This document shows, one piece after another, positions 9,759 to 16,841 of a DNA stretch of 64,000 nt. Source of the DNA: Ruminococcus turbiniformis. GTDB taxonomy: Bacteria; Bacillota; Clostridia; Lachnospirales; Lachnospiraceae. The stretch's first letter is position 1, and each line of letters begins with the position of its first letter. The DNA is taken from positions 1 through 64,000 of the forward strand of contig NZ_JAJEQX010000020.1 in NCBI RefSeq assembly GCF_020687545.1. Reading direction: 5' to 3'. The position numbers and the translations under genes were made by a program. The notes under the pieces were generated by a model. It had not been told where the DNA came from. It saw only the letters and a list, made by a program, of their open reading frames with translations, and did no database searches.

Positions 9759-10100
9759 ATGAAACTTGGAATAATACGCTGCATGCAGACAGAAGATTAC
9801 TGTCCGGGAACCGGAGATTTCAGGGCGGTGAGTGAGAGAAGAGGCGCGTTTGCTTCCGTAAATCCCGAAGAGGAGATCGAGATTATCGGGTTTATCAACT
9901 GCGGGGGCTGCCCGGGAAAGAAGGCAGTGCTGCGGGCGAGGGAGCTGAAGAAGAGAGGGGCGGACACGATCGCGTTCGCATCCTGCATCCAGAAGGGAAC
10001 TCCCATCGGATACGCCTGCCCGTTTGCGAGAAAGATGAAAGAGATCGTGCAGATCGAAGTGGGGGATTCCATTAGAATCCTGGATTACACCCACGACTGA
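9759..10100 (+). CDS. CGGC domain protein, putative metal-binding
   Basis: A 113-residue protein with the CGGC signature NCGGCPGKKA near residue 49 and further cysteines in IRCMQTEDYCPG, ASCIQKG and YACPFA, so six to seven conserved Cys in all. The family is widespread in anaerobes, and metal or cluster binding has been proposed from the cysteines; no enzymatic role is established. It follows the giant activase with a 3-base gap, so the two are surely translated from the same message. That makes a role in cluster supply or electron transfer to the activase a reasonable but untested guess. An intrinsic terminator follows. Confidence 0.8.
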   Translation: MKLGIIRCMQTEDYCPGTGDFRAVSERRGAFASVNPEEEIEIIGFINCGGCPGKKAVLRARELKKRGADTIAFASCIQKGTPIGYACPFARKMKEIVQIEVGDSIRILDYTHD

Positions 10101-10143
10101 TCCCATGTCCGCGGACGGATCAGAGAGAACCAGAAACAAGAAA

Positions 10144-10205
10144 AGAGGGAGCTGTTCCGGCACTGCTGCTATGCTCAGCCGCAGTGAGGAACAGCTCTCT
10201 TTTTC
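10144..10205 (+). terminator. intrinsic terminator of the activase-CGGC operon
   Basis: AGAGGGAGCTGTTCC pairs with GGAACAGCTCTCT around an inner CACTGC/GCAGTG stem and is followed by TTTTCTTT. Purine and pyrimidine runs on the two sides would also let it work from the other strand. Confidence 0.8.
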
Positions 10206-10252
10206 TTTATGCACCGGAGACAGTCCAAAGGCGGAACTGCGAAAAAAATGAA

Positions 10253-10280
10253 TTGACTTGCTGTGAATTTGTACTATAAT
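10253..10280 (+). promoter_or_regulatory. sigma-A promoter of the TTG-start MarR gene
   Basis: TTGACT at 10253-10258 and TATAAT at 10275-10280 with a 16-base spacer, about 155 bases upstream of the start codon. Confidence 0.7.
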
Positions 10281-10286
10281 AACATA

Positions 10287-10305
10287 TAGTTACTAAAAGT
10301 AATTA
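10287..10305. promoter_or_regulatory. MarR-type operator
   Basis: TAGTTACTAAAAGTAATTA: two 8-base arms with one mismatch around AAA, at the expected transcription start. Placement and symmetry fit autorepression by the MarR protein encoded downstream. Confidence 0.6.
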
Positions 10306-10435
10306 CCTTAAATAATTATTTCCATCCCGAAGCTGAAGCATATTCAGAGCAGCACAGAAGCGAAGTGTGTCACGGAATCAAAGCGTGTCACAGGCTCAGA
10401 ACAGCACCGGACGGGAAAGATAGGAGGAATCAGAT

Positions 10436-10900
10436 TTGGAATTGATATATATGAAAAAATTTCTGGACGCCTGCCATCAGGCGAAGCGGATTACAGAGCT
10501 GATGCCGAAACTTCCGGAGAGGATGACGCCCCGCCATATCCATGTGATTGACGCGCTCTTTCAGCTGGAGCAGAAGGAGGACAGTGTAAAGGTCAGCGAT
10601 GTGAGCGGTTTTCTGGGAGTTACACGGCCAAGCATTACAAAGCTTTTAAATGAGCTGGAGAGTCTGGGCGCGGTGGAGAAGATTCCGGATGAGGCGGACA
10701 GGAGAGTGACCCTGATCCGGCTCACGGAAAAAGGAAAGAAATACTATAACTTCTACGTGGAGGAATATCAGGGCTGGCTTCTCAAACAGCTGGGAGAGGC
10801 GGACACGGAGGAGTTTATGACAACGGTAAATACGATTGCCCGGGTGTATAAAATCGTGAGCGATCAGAAGACGGCTCCCGTCTTCCCGGGGGAAGAGTGA
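10436..10900 (+). CDS. MarR family transcriptional regulator (TTG start)
   Basis: A 154-residue winged-helix protein. The helix-turn-helix reads VKVSDVSGFLGVTRPSITKLLNELESLGAVEKI and the wing DEADRRVTLIRLTEKGKKYY. AGGAGG at 10423-10428 sits seven bases before TTG 10436, which decides the non-ATG start; an ATG at 10451 is the fallback. A palindromic operator overlaps the promoter. The gene immediately downstream is a broken MFS efflux pump, so the regulator seems to have outlived its target, unless it also acts elsewhere. Confidence 0.85.
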   Translation: MELIYMKKFLDACHQAKRITELMPKLPERMTPRHIHVIDALFQLEQKEDSVKVSDVSGFLGVTRPSITKLLNELESLGAVEKIPDEADRRVTLIRLTEKGKKYYNFYVEEYQGWLLKQLGEADTEEFMTTVNTIARVYKIVSDQKTAPVFPGEE

Positions 10901-11593
10901 GAGAGAAACGGCTCGGACTGATGATGGGAATCGCCTCCCTGATTACCGCGATGGCGCCGGCGGTGGGGCCCTCTGTCGGAGGAATGATTGTGAGCAGGTT
11001 CGGGTGGAGGATGGACGAGCGCGCCGGTTCTCATCCTGTTTTTCGCAAGCCTTCTGTCAATCGTCATTTTCTGCCGGCGCAGCATGCGCGCGGATGCACC
11101 GCTGATTGATCTGAGTGTGTTTACATACAGGCCGTTTACGTTCAGTGTTCTCGTGATTGTGCTGATCCAGTTTGTCTGCCTGGGGCTTGGGTTCCTGATT
11201 CCGAACTATGCCCAGCTCGTCAACTCACAGGACGCCTTCCTTGCAGGAAGCCTCCTTCTGCCGGGATGTCTGGCCGGTGCGGTGCTCTCTCCGGTAAGCG
11301 GGAGACTGCTTGACCGGTTCGGAGCGGAAAAGCCCATTCTGTCCGGCAACCTGTGCGTCATCGTGTCGCTGTGCTGCTTCAGTATTTTCGCCGGAAGCCT
11401 GACCGCGGCAGTGGGGACAGCGGTTGTATCCACCATCGTAGCCTCCGCCCAGACGGCGATGCCGGATCAGCTGGCAGAGGCCACAAGGCAGGGCAGTACT
11501 CATGCGTTCTGGCTGCTTTTTGCACTTTCCATCGTGATGATCCTCTGCTCGGCAGGAGCGTTTCTGACGGCGCGGCGCCAGTCCGCAAGCTGA
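10897..11593 (+). pseudogene. decayed MFS multidrug transporter (DHA2/EmrB-like)
   Basis: Two frames carry pieces of one 14-helix major facilitator. 10897-11022 encodes the TM4-TM5 region (LGLMMGIASLITAMAPAVGPSVGGMIVSRFGWRM). The reading then slips, and from about 11030 another frame gives LILFFASLLSIVIFCRRS, then the PLIDLSVFTYRPF linker and later helices up to ARRQSAS. The first three helices are absent, a segment after GWRM is lost at the frameshift, and a join at DQLAEATRQGSTHAFWLL suggests another internal deletion. Total coding length is about half of the family's roughly 470 residues. The start overlaps the end of the MarR gene. Loss of function is nearly certain; a sequencing error alone would not explain the missing helices. 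Confidence 0.8.
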
Positions 11594-11619
11594 AAAGAAA
11601 AACCGAAAAGAAAAATTGA

Positions 11620-11704
11620 GAAGAGGCTGCCGCACGAATCGCCATGCTCCCTGGGAGCATATCACCCTTTTGGGGAGACAATGATTTCGTGCAGCAGCCT
11701 CTTC
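11620..11704. terminator. long nested inverted repeat, probable bidirectional terminator
   Basis: GAAGAGGCTGCCGCACGAATC at 11620-11640 nearly mirrors the sequence at 11683-11704, with an inner stem ATGCTCCC/GGGAGCAT at 11644-11660. It lies between the MFS remnant and the convergent dsdA. Confidence 0.6.
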
Positions 11705-11716
11705 AATTTCAGGCGT

Positions 11717-13057
11717 CTATCTGTTTTCCAGTTCTTCGGCCTTCTGATAATATTCTTTTCTTACATCTTCCGGTACAAGACTTCCGCCGGTTGCCCAGAC
11801 GATCTGAGCCGCGTTTTCCATATGGGAAGCGAGACCGTGAGCCTTCAGGTACTCTGCGGTTTCCGGCGCGCCTGCCAGACGGGCAGGCCCTTCAAAGGCA
11901 GCGCAGGAGCTGGGCTCGATGAAGATATTCTCCGTATCCATGAGCAGCTTCATGTAGCGGTACAGCTTTTCATCGCGGATTGTAAATTCTCCCGAGAGCA
12001 TGTGCCGGATCGTCTTTCCGACGAACTTTGACGGGCGTCCGACCGCGAGACCATCGGCCTCTGTCTTTCCGCTCAGCCCGATATCCTGCACCGAGATCTG
12101 ATTGTGCAGTCCCGAGATCATTCCAAGTGCCATACAGCAGGCTTCTGTGGGCTCTACGAAGAAGACGTGAACGCAGTCTCCGTATACCTGTTTAAGCCCG
12201 AAGGTGATTCCGCCGGGAGCGCCGCCCACACCGCACGGGATATAGACGATAAGCGGATGTTCGCGGTCCACGGTGATCCCCTGTGTATCCAGCTGATGTT
12301 TCAGCCTGTTTGCAGCGACGGCGTATCCCAGAAAGAGGTTTTTTGAGTTTTCGTCATCTACAAAATAGCTGTCAGGTTTTCCGACTGCAAGGTCCCGGCC
12401 TTCCTTCACCGCTTTTCCGTAGTCTCCCGAATACTCAATTACATGGACTCCTTTGGAGCGGAGCAGATCCTTTTTCCACTGCTTCGCGTCAGCGGACATA
12501 TGTACATACACGTCGAATCCCAGAGCCGCGCTGATGATCCCGATAGACAGTCCGAGGTTTCCCGTGGAGCCTACATGGATGGAATGGCCGGAAAAAAAGC
12601 GTCTTATCTCAGGATCGGCAAATTTTGTATAATTGTCTTCTTTTGTAATCAGCCCATGAGTCAGGGCAAGCTCCTCAGCGAAAGTAAGAATCTCATAGAT
12701 GCCGCCTCTCGCCTTCACAGAGCCGGCAACAGCCAGGTTGCTGTCCATTTTCAGGAACAGCCGTCCTTTAATGCCGGAGTCAAGCCGGAGATTCAGGGCG
12801 TCTTTCATGGCAGAGATTTCCCGGAGAGGGGACTCAATCAGACCGCCTGTTTTTTCAGTTTCCGGAAAACATGCCTGTATAAAAGGAGCGAACCGTGTCA
12901 GACGGGCCTCCGCCTCGGCAATCTCCTCCGCTGAGACGGAGACTCCTTCCATGGAGGCGGGAAAACCGGTCAGTTCCGGGTTGACCCAGACAACCTCTTT
13001 TCCGGCAGCCATCTCTCCGATTAAGGGATGATTTTTTATCAGTTCTTCCAAGTTCAT
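11717..13057 (-). CDS. dsdA: D-serine ammonia-lyase
   Basis: A 446-residue fold-type II PLP enzyme that deaminates D-serine to pyruvate and ammonia. The PLP Schiff-base lysine is Lys115 in NLAVAGSVKARGGIYE; the phosphate-binding loop is GSTGNLGLSIG. YIPCGVGGAPGG and FVEPTEACCMALG are further DsdA landmarks, and the length equals the family norm. GAGAGGAC precedes the ATG. It is the last gene of a minus-strand set with an NhaC-type antiporter and an alpha/beta hydrolase, whose joint direction and spacing suggest one D-serine (or related D-amino acid) utilisation unit. Confidence 0.93.
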   Translation of the reverse strand: MNLEELIKNHPLIGEMAAGKEVVWVNPELTGFPASMEGVSVSAEEIAEAEARLTRFAPFIQACFPETEKTGGLIESPLREISAMKDALNLRLDSGIKGRLFLKMDSNLAVAGSVKARGGIYEILTFAEELALTHGLITKEDNYTKFADPEIRRFFSGHSIHVGSTGNLGLSIGIISAALGFDVYVHMSADAKQWKKDLLRSKGVHVIEYSGDYGKAVKEGRDLAVGKPDSYFVDDENSKNLFLGYAVAANRLKHQLDTQGITVDREHPLIVYIPCGVGGAPGGITFGLKQVYGDCVHVFFVEPTEACCMALGMISGLHNQISVQDIGLSGKTEADGLAVGRPSKFVGKTIRHMLSGEFTIRDEKLYRYMKLLMDTENIFIEPSSCAAFEGPARLAGAPETAEYLKAHGLASHMENAAQIVWATGGSLVPEDVRKEYYQKAEELENR

Positions 13058-13109
13058 ACTGGTGTCCTCTCTTCAATGCATATTCTGATGCTTTTTTGTA
13101 ATTTTTATC

Positions 13110-13133
13110 GCCCGCAGCACATGTGCCGCGGAC
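13110..13133 (-). other. imperfect palindrome between hydrolase and dsdA
   Basis: CCGCGGCACATGTGCTGCGG-type stem in the 108-base gap. It has no clear U tract, so it is more likely an mRNA stability or processing hairpin than a terminator. Confidence 0.35.
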
Positions 13134-13165
13134 GATTCTCTCGACTCTTGGGTCAGCTGTATTTA

Positions 13166-13927
13166 TCAGTCCATAATTCGCCGGATATATTCTTTTGAAT
13201 ATTTCCAGAGTTCATCCTGCAGTTCCCAACCGTCGTAGCCGTGTCCCGCGCCTTCGACCAGATGTCTCTCTGATCCCGGGAGAACTTTCAGATAGTTTTC
13301 CGAATTGACCGGAAGTACATCTGTGTCTGCGGAACCATGGATAAAATAGACGGGCTTTTCAAATCCTTCGAGGGGCTTCAATGTATTCAGCTCTTCGTTC
13401 TGGAGATCAAGGAAAAATTCTTTTCCCACGCGGTCCCCCATGAAGTCCACGTCGTGTCCGCTCATGCCAAGCTCAAACCTCTCATCGCCGAGCAGGTGGC
13501 GGAAACACTCATATGCATTGCTGCACGGGCTCCAGAAAAGGATGCCGTTCAGCGGAACTTCGCGGCAGCAAACGGCAGTTTCCAGACCGCCCATGCTGTA
13601 CGCAAGAACCATCATTTTCTCCGGTTTCAGCTCATCCTGTGTCCAGTGGAGCACCTTTTTGTAGTCCTCGATTTCACCGGAGATGGTCATGTAGGTCCAG
13701 TCGCCTTCGCTGTCGCCGGCACCGGCGCAGTCAAAGCGGACAATGGTGTATCCCTCTTCAATGAGATCATGTCCCAGATTGACCATAATCCGGTGCGGAG
13801 TGATTTTATTTCCGCAGAAGCCGTGTTTGTAAAGGATCACTTTCTTTCCTCTGAGCTCAGGGCTTTTGTATTCCACAAGGCAGACCATGTCTTTCCCGCG
13901 GCTGTTTATCACTTTTGCTTCAATCAT
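13166..13927 (-). CDS. alpha/beta hydrolase
   Basis: A 253-residue serine hydrolase. The nucleophile elbow is AYSMGG, the acid is probably Asp in GSADTDVLPV, and the histidine lies in GAGHGYDGWE. An oxyanion HGFCG motif sits near residue 35. The fold resembles bacterial esterases and acylaminopeptidase-like enzymes such as YqkD or cinnamoyl esterases; the substrate is unknown. It lies between nhaC and dsdA with gaps of 47 and 108 bases. In that setting it might release D-serine or a related compound from an ester or amide, but this is inference. AAGGGAG is the ribosome site. Confidence 0.8.
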   Translation of the reverse strand: MIEAKVINSRGKDMVCLVEYKSPELRGKKVILYKHGFCGNKITPHRIMVNLGHDLIEEGYTIVRFDCAGAGDSEGDWTYMTISGEIEDYKKVLHWTQDELKPEKMMVLAYSMGGLETAVCCREVPLNGILFWSPCSNAYECFRHLLGDERFELGMSGHDVDFMGDRVGKEFFLDLQNEELNTLKPLEGFEKPVYFIHGSADTDVLPVNSENYLKVLPGSERHLVEGAGHGYDGWELQDELWKYSKEYIRRIMD

Positions 13928-13974
13928 TTTGAATTCTCCCTTCTTTGCAGTCCTTCCTGTTCAGTCGTCATGTA

Positions 13975-15426
13975 TCAGTCTTTCGGCATTTCCTTTACCG
14001 GCTTGCCGTCCGGACCTTCATAGATCCGTCCCCATCCGGTCAGAACTGCGATGAACATAACAACCCAGAGGATGCACGGATAGAAGCAGGTCAGAAGGAA
14101 ATCATTGGGTGAGAGAATTTCAATATAGGATGCATCTGCTGCAAGTGTTCTGATGCAGCCGAGAAGGAGCAGTACGGAACCTCCGAACGGCATGCACGCG
14201 TTGAAGGAGTCGCATGCCACAGCGAGGAAGTTCGCTCTTCTGTACGGATGCAGTTTCGCCTTCTGTCCAAGCGCGTTGACAAGAGGAGAAGCACAGATGT
14301 TCGGGATCGTGTTGATCGCGCTGATCAGCACCGAGAACGCGGTGGAGAACAGGAAGATCAGAAGCTCTGCGCCTCTTGTTGTGCGGATGTTTCTGGAAAG
14401 TTTGTCAACAAGTTCTCCCATGTAGCCGCTCTTGATGAGAAGATTTCCCATTGAGACAACTACCATCAGAAGGATACATACGTTGAGCATTCCGGCTACG
14501 CCTGAAGGAAGTGCTCCTGCGGCAACTCCGTCCTCGATCCGGAACAGGTCGCTGAAGCCGAACAGTCCGCTGCCGAGTCCTACGATTACTGCCACGATAA
14601 TTCCGACCGGAAGAGTGACGAAAAGGTTATTTCCCATAACTGCCATGCCGATGACGATCACAGTCGGGATCATCATTAACAGTCCGGCAGGATTCTGGTG
14701 GGATGCCACCAGGCTGTCAGCGACAGATGCATCCAGTGAGGAACCGCCGCTTGCTCCGCCGAAAATAAAGAACAGAACGGCAGAGACCAGGAAAGCGGGA
14801 ATTACATATTTGGAACGGTCTTTTACCGCGCCGCCGATCTCAGCGCTTCCTTTTTTCTTTGTGTAGAGCTGTCCTGTGGTGGAGACGATCGTTGTGTCAG
14901 ATACGGGAGCAATGTTATCGCCGAAGATGGCTCCGGAGATAATGGCACCGCCCAGAACAGCCGGGTCGCATCCCATAATAACGCCTACCGGATACAGAAT
15001 CGGAGTCATCGCCGCCACCGTACCGAATGCAGCTCCCGTTGCGAGAGCGAATGCTGCGGAGAACAAAAACGCAGCCACACAGAATGCCGATCCTGAGAGA
15101 TGGAGTTTTACAGAAAGCCATACAAGTCCTTCTACAAGCTGTCCTTCTCTTAAGATTGTTCCGTAGATACCTACAACGAGCCAGATCAGCACTGCTGTCA
15201 TGGCCATCTTATCACCGAGACCGTCCAGTACGAAATCCCAGTACTTGTCTTTGTTTTTGCAGAACAGCATGCCGACAATCAGGCCGATCACACCGGCTGC
15301 AATCATCATGTTCAGGTCTGCCGCGTTCGCAAATGACAGACCGATCGTAATGACGATAAACACAATAAACGGGAGCAACGAGACTCCGTTTCCCCCTATA
15401 AATTCAAGTTTCTTTTCACTGTCCAT
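13975..15426 (-). CDS. NhaC family Na+/H+ antiporter or amino-acid exchanger
   Basis: A 483-residue inner-membrane protein with about 11-12 hydrophobic helices. ALATGAAFGTVAAMTPILYP and GAIISGAIFGDNIAPVSDTTIVS are typical of the NhaC superfamily. Classical members exchange Na+ for H+; others such as malate/lactate or tyrosine exchangers carry organic solutes. Because it is first in a unit ending in D-serine ammonia-lyase, carriage of D-serine or a precursor is plausible but not visible in the sequence. GGAGG sits before the ATG. A promoter lies at 15531-15558 on the same strand. Confidence 0.85.
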   Translation of the reverse strand: MDSEKKLEFIGGNGVSLLPFIVFIVITIGLSFANAADLNMMIAAGVIGLIVGMLFCKNKDKYWDFVLDGLGDKMAMTAVLIWLVVGIYGTILREGQLVEGLVWLSVKLHLSGSAFCVAAFLFSAAFALATGAAFGTVAAMTPILYPVGVIMGCDPAVLGGAIISGAIFGDNIAPVSDTTIVSTTGQLYTKKKGSAEIGGAVKDRSKYVIPAFLVSAVLFFIFGGASGGSSLDASVADSLVASHQNPAGLLMMIPTVIVIGMAVMGNNLFVTLPVGIIVAVIVGLGSGLFGFSDLFRIEDGVAAGALPSGVAGMLNVCILLMVVVSMGNLLIKSGYMGELVDKLSRNIRTTRGAELLIFLFSTAFSVLISAINTIPNICASPLVNALGQKAKLHPYRRANFLAVACDSFNACMPFGGSVLLLLGCIRTLAADASYIEILSPNDFLLTCFYPCILWVVMFIAVLTGWGRIYEGPDGKPVKEMPKD

Positions 15427-15530
15427 AGTTCATTCCTCCTGCTATGTAAGGTGTTTTTTCTCTGAGGCAAAAGGGCCGGCTCTTTTCTGTCTGATCTTTT
15501 GCCTGCAGAGAGTTACCAGCTGTTAAGTAC

Positions 15531-15558
15531 ATTTTAACAAATGTTCAGTGAAAGTCAA
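15531..15558 (-). promoter_or_regulatory. promoter of the nhaC-hydrolase-dsdA unit
   Basis: Read on the minus strand: TTGACT, a 16-base spacer, then TAAAAT. It sits about 105 bases before the antiporter start, in an AT-rich stretch next to the regulator gene. Confidence 0.6.
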
Positions 15559-15620
15559 TATAAATTGTTAAATATTAATAAAAAATATTTAGAAATAATG
15601 AACGGTATTGATGAATAGTA

Positions 15621-16172
15621 TCAGAAACAGGGCGGTGTTACCGCAAAGACTACTTTGACCGGTCTGTCAGTGCCGTTTACCCATCTGTGGGCGCTGAGCG
15701 CGGGAATGCGGATGCTGTCTCCGGCCTCCAGCTGTTCTTCCCTCGTTCCCACAAAAATCGTTACCGCGCCCTCCACCACGTATGCAACCTCCTCGCCCTC
15801 GTGTTCATGAGGCTTGTCGGCAGAAGCGGAATGGGACGGGATTTCCATCAGGCAGAACTCAATTGATCCGTTTGTATCCGGCGTGAGCAGCTGGTAGAAC
15901 ACCTCTTCACCGGGAGCCCCGATTATTTTGCACTGCCCTTTTCGCACGATCATTTTTTCCGGAAGAGTGTCGTCCTGAAAAAATTTGAACATGGGTACTT
16001 CCAGAGCGCGGGCGATCTCTTTGAGCGTATTGATGGACGGGTTTACAACATTATTTTCAATCTGGCTCAACATAGACGGCGTCATGTCGGCCTTTAAGGC
16101 AAGCTGCCTGAGACTTAATTTTCTCTGCTGGCGAAATTCCTGAACTTTTACCCCAACGTTAATATCCTGCAT
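15621..16172 (-). CDS. XRE-cupin transcriptional regulator
   Basis: A 183-residue two-domain regulator. Residues 8-62 form an XRE helix-turn-helix (LSLRQLALKADMTPSMLSQIENNVVNPSINTLKEIARAL). A cupin sensor follows, with HEHEGEEVAYVVEGAVTIFVG carrying the metal-binding His/Glu pattern. Relatives (PuuR, SutR and others) respond to polyamines or amino-acid-derived compounds. It lies directly upstream of the D-serine unit on the same strand, so control of that promoter is likely. The ribosome site AAAGG is modest. Confidence 0.85.
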   Translation of the reverse strand: MQDINVGVKVQEFRQQRKLSLRQLALKADMTPSMLSQIENNVVNPSINTLKEIARALEVPMFKFFQDDTLPEKMIVRKGQCKIIGAPGEEVFYQLLTPDTNGSIEFCLMEIPSHSASADKPHEHEGEEVAYVVEGAVTIFVGTREEQLEAGDSIRIPALSAHRWVNGTDRPVKVVFAVTPPCF

Positions 16173-16313
16173 AATAAATCAACCTTTCTAAAACTTTCCC
16201 CTTTCTAATTATAACAGGTTATGAGACGGCTGCAAGAAATTCTTGTGAGGAAAGAAAAAAACGCTGGTTTTGTGAAAAAAGTATAAAAAAACTGTGGAAC
16301 AGACAATTTAACC

Positions 16314-16359
16314 TTGACTTATTTGTGCATATATACTAGCATATCGTTTAGTTAACTAA
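16314..16359 (+). promoter_or_regulatory. promoter and palindromic operator of the marR-ABC operon
   Basis: TTGACT (16314-16319), a 17-base spacer and TAGCAT (16337-16342) are followed by a perfect 12-base palindrome TTAGTTAACTAA (16348-16359). A MarR protein bound there would block initiation. Confidence 0.6.
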
Positions 16360-16382
16360 CTAATAAAACAGGAGGAAGCACT

Positions 16383-16841
16383 ATGAACTGTAAGATAGAC
16401 GGACTTCCGGCCCTCGGTCTGATGGGTGTCGTTACGCACCGTGTCATGAACCGGGCAAAAGCGATGTACCAGGAGTTCGACATGAATGGAATCCAGGCCA
16501 GCATCCTGTTTTCCCTGAACAGGGAAGACGCTCTTTCCCAGAAGGAGCTTGCGGCCTATCTGCATGTGACCCCGCCTTCGATCACATCAGCCATACAGAA
16601 GATGGAGAGGGAGGGGTATCTGACCCGGCATACTGACACTGCGGACTTAAGAGTGATGCGCCTGTCGCTTACCGGGAAGGGAAAGGAATGCATCCGGAGT
16701 GTGAAGAAGGTGGCAGAAGACATGGAAGAGCTGATGTTTTCGGACATCGATGATAAGGAAAAGCAGACGTTTAAAAATGTTCTTCTGAAAATAAATGACA
16801 ATCTGGAAAAAGACGCAAAAGAAAGGAAAGACAGACTATGA
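16383..16841 (+). CDS. MarR family regulator of the ABC exporter
   Basis: A 152-residue winged-helix repressor. The recognition helix region is LSQKELAAYLHVTPPSITSAIQKMEREGYL and the wing DTADLRVMRLSLTGKGKE. GGAGGAAG precedes the ATG. Its stop codon overlaps the ATG of the first ABC gene (ATGA), so the repressor and the exporter are translationally coupled. This MarR-plus-two-ABC arrangement is common in clostridia, where drugs relieve repression of the pump. Confidence 0.9.
   Translation: MNCKIDGLPALGLMGVVTHRVMNRAKAMYQEFDMNGIQASILFSLNREDALSQKELAAYLHVTPPSITSAIQKMEREGYLTRHTDTADLRVMRLSLTGKGKECIRSVKKVAEDMEELMFSDIDDKEKQTFKNVLLKINDNLEKDAKERKDRL

Noticed and set aside
8661-10214. 517-codon open frame on the minus strand
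   Set aside because: It is antisense to the giant activase and CGGC genes, whose domains are clear; its product is Leu/Arg/Ser-rich with no family features.
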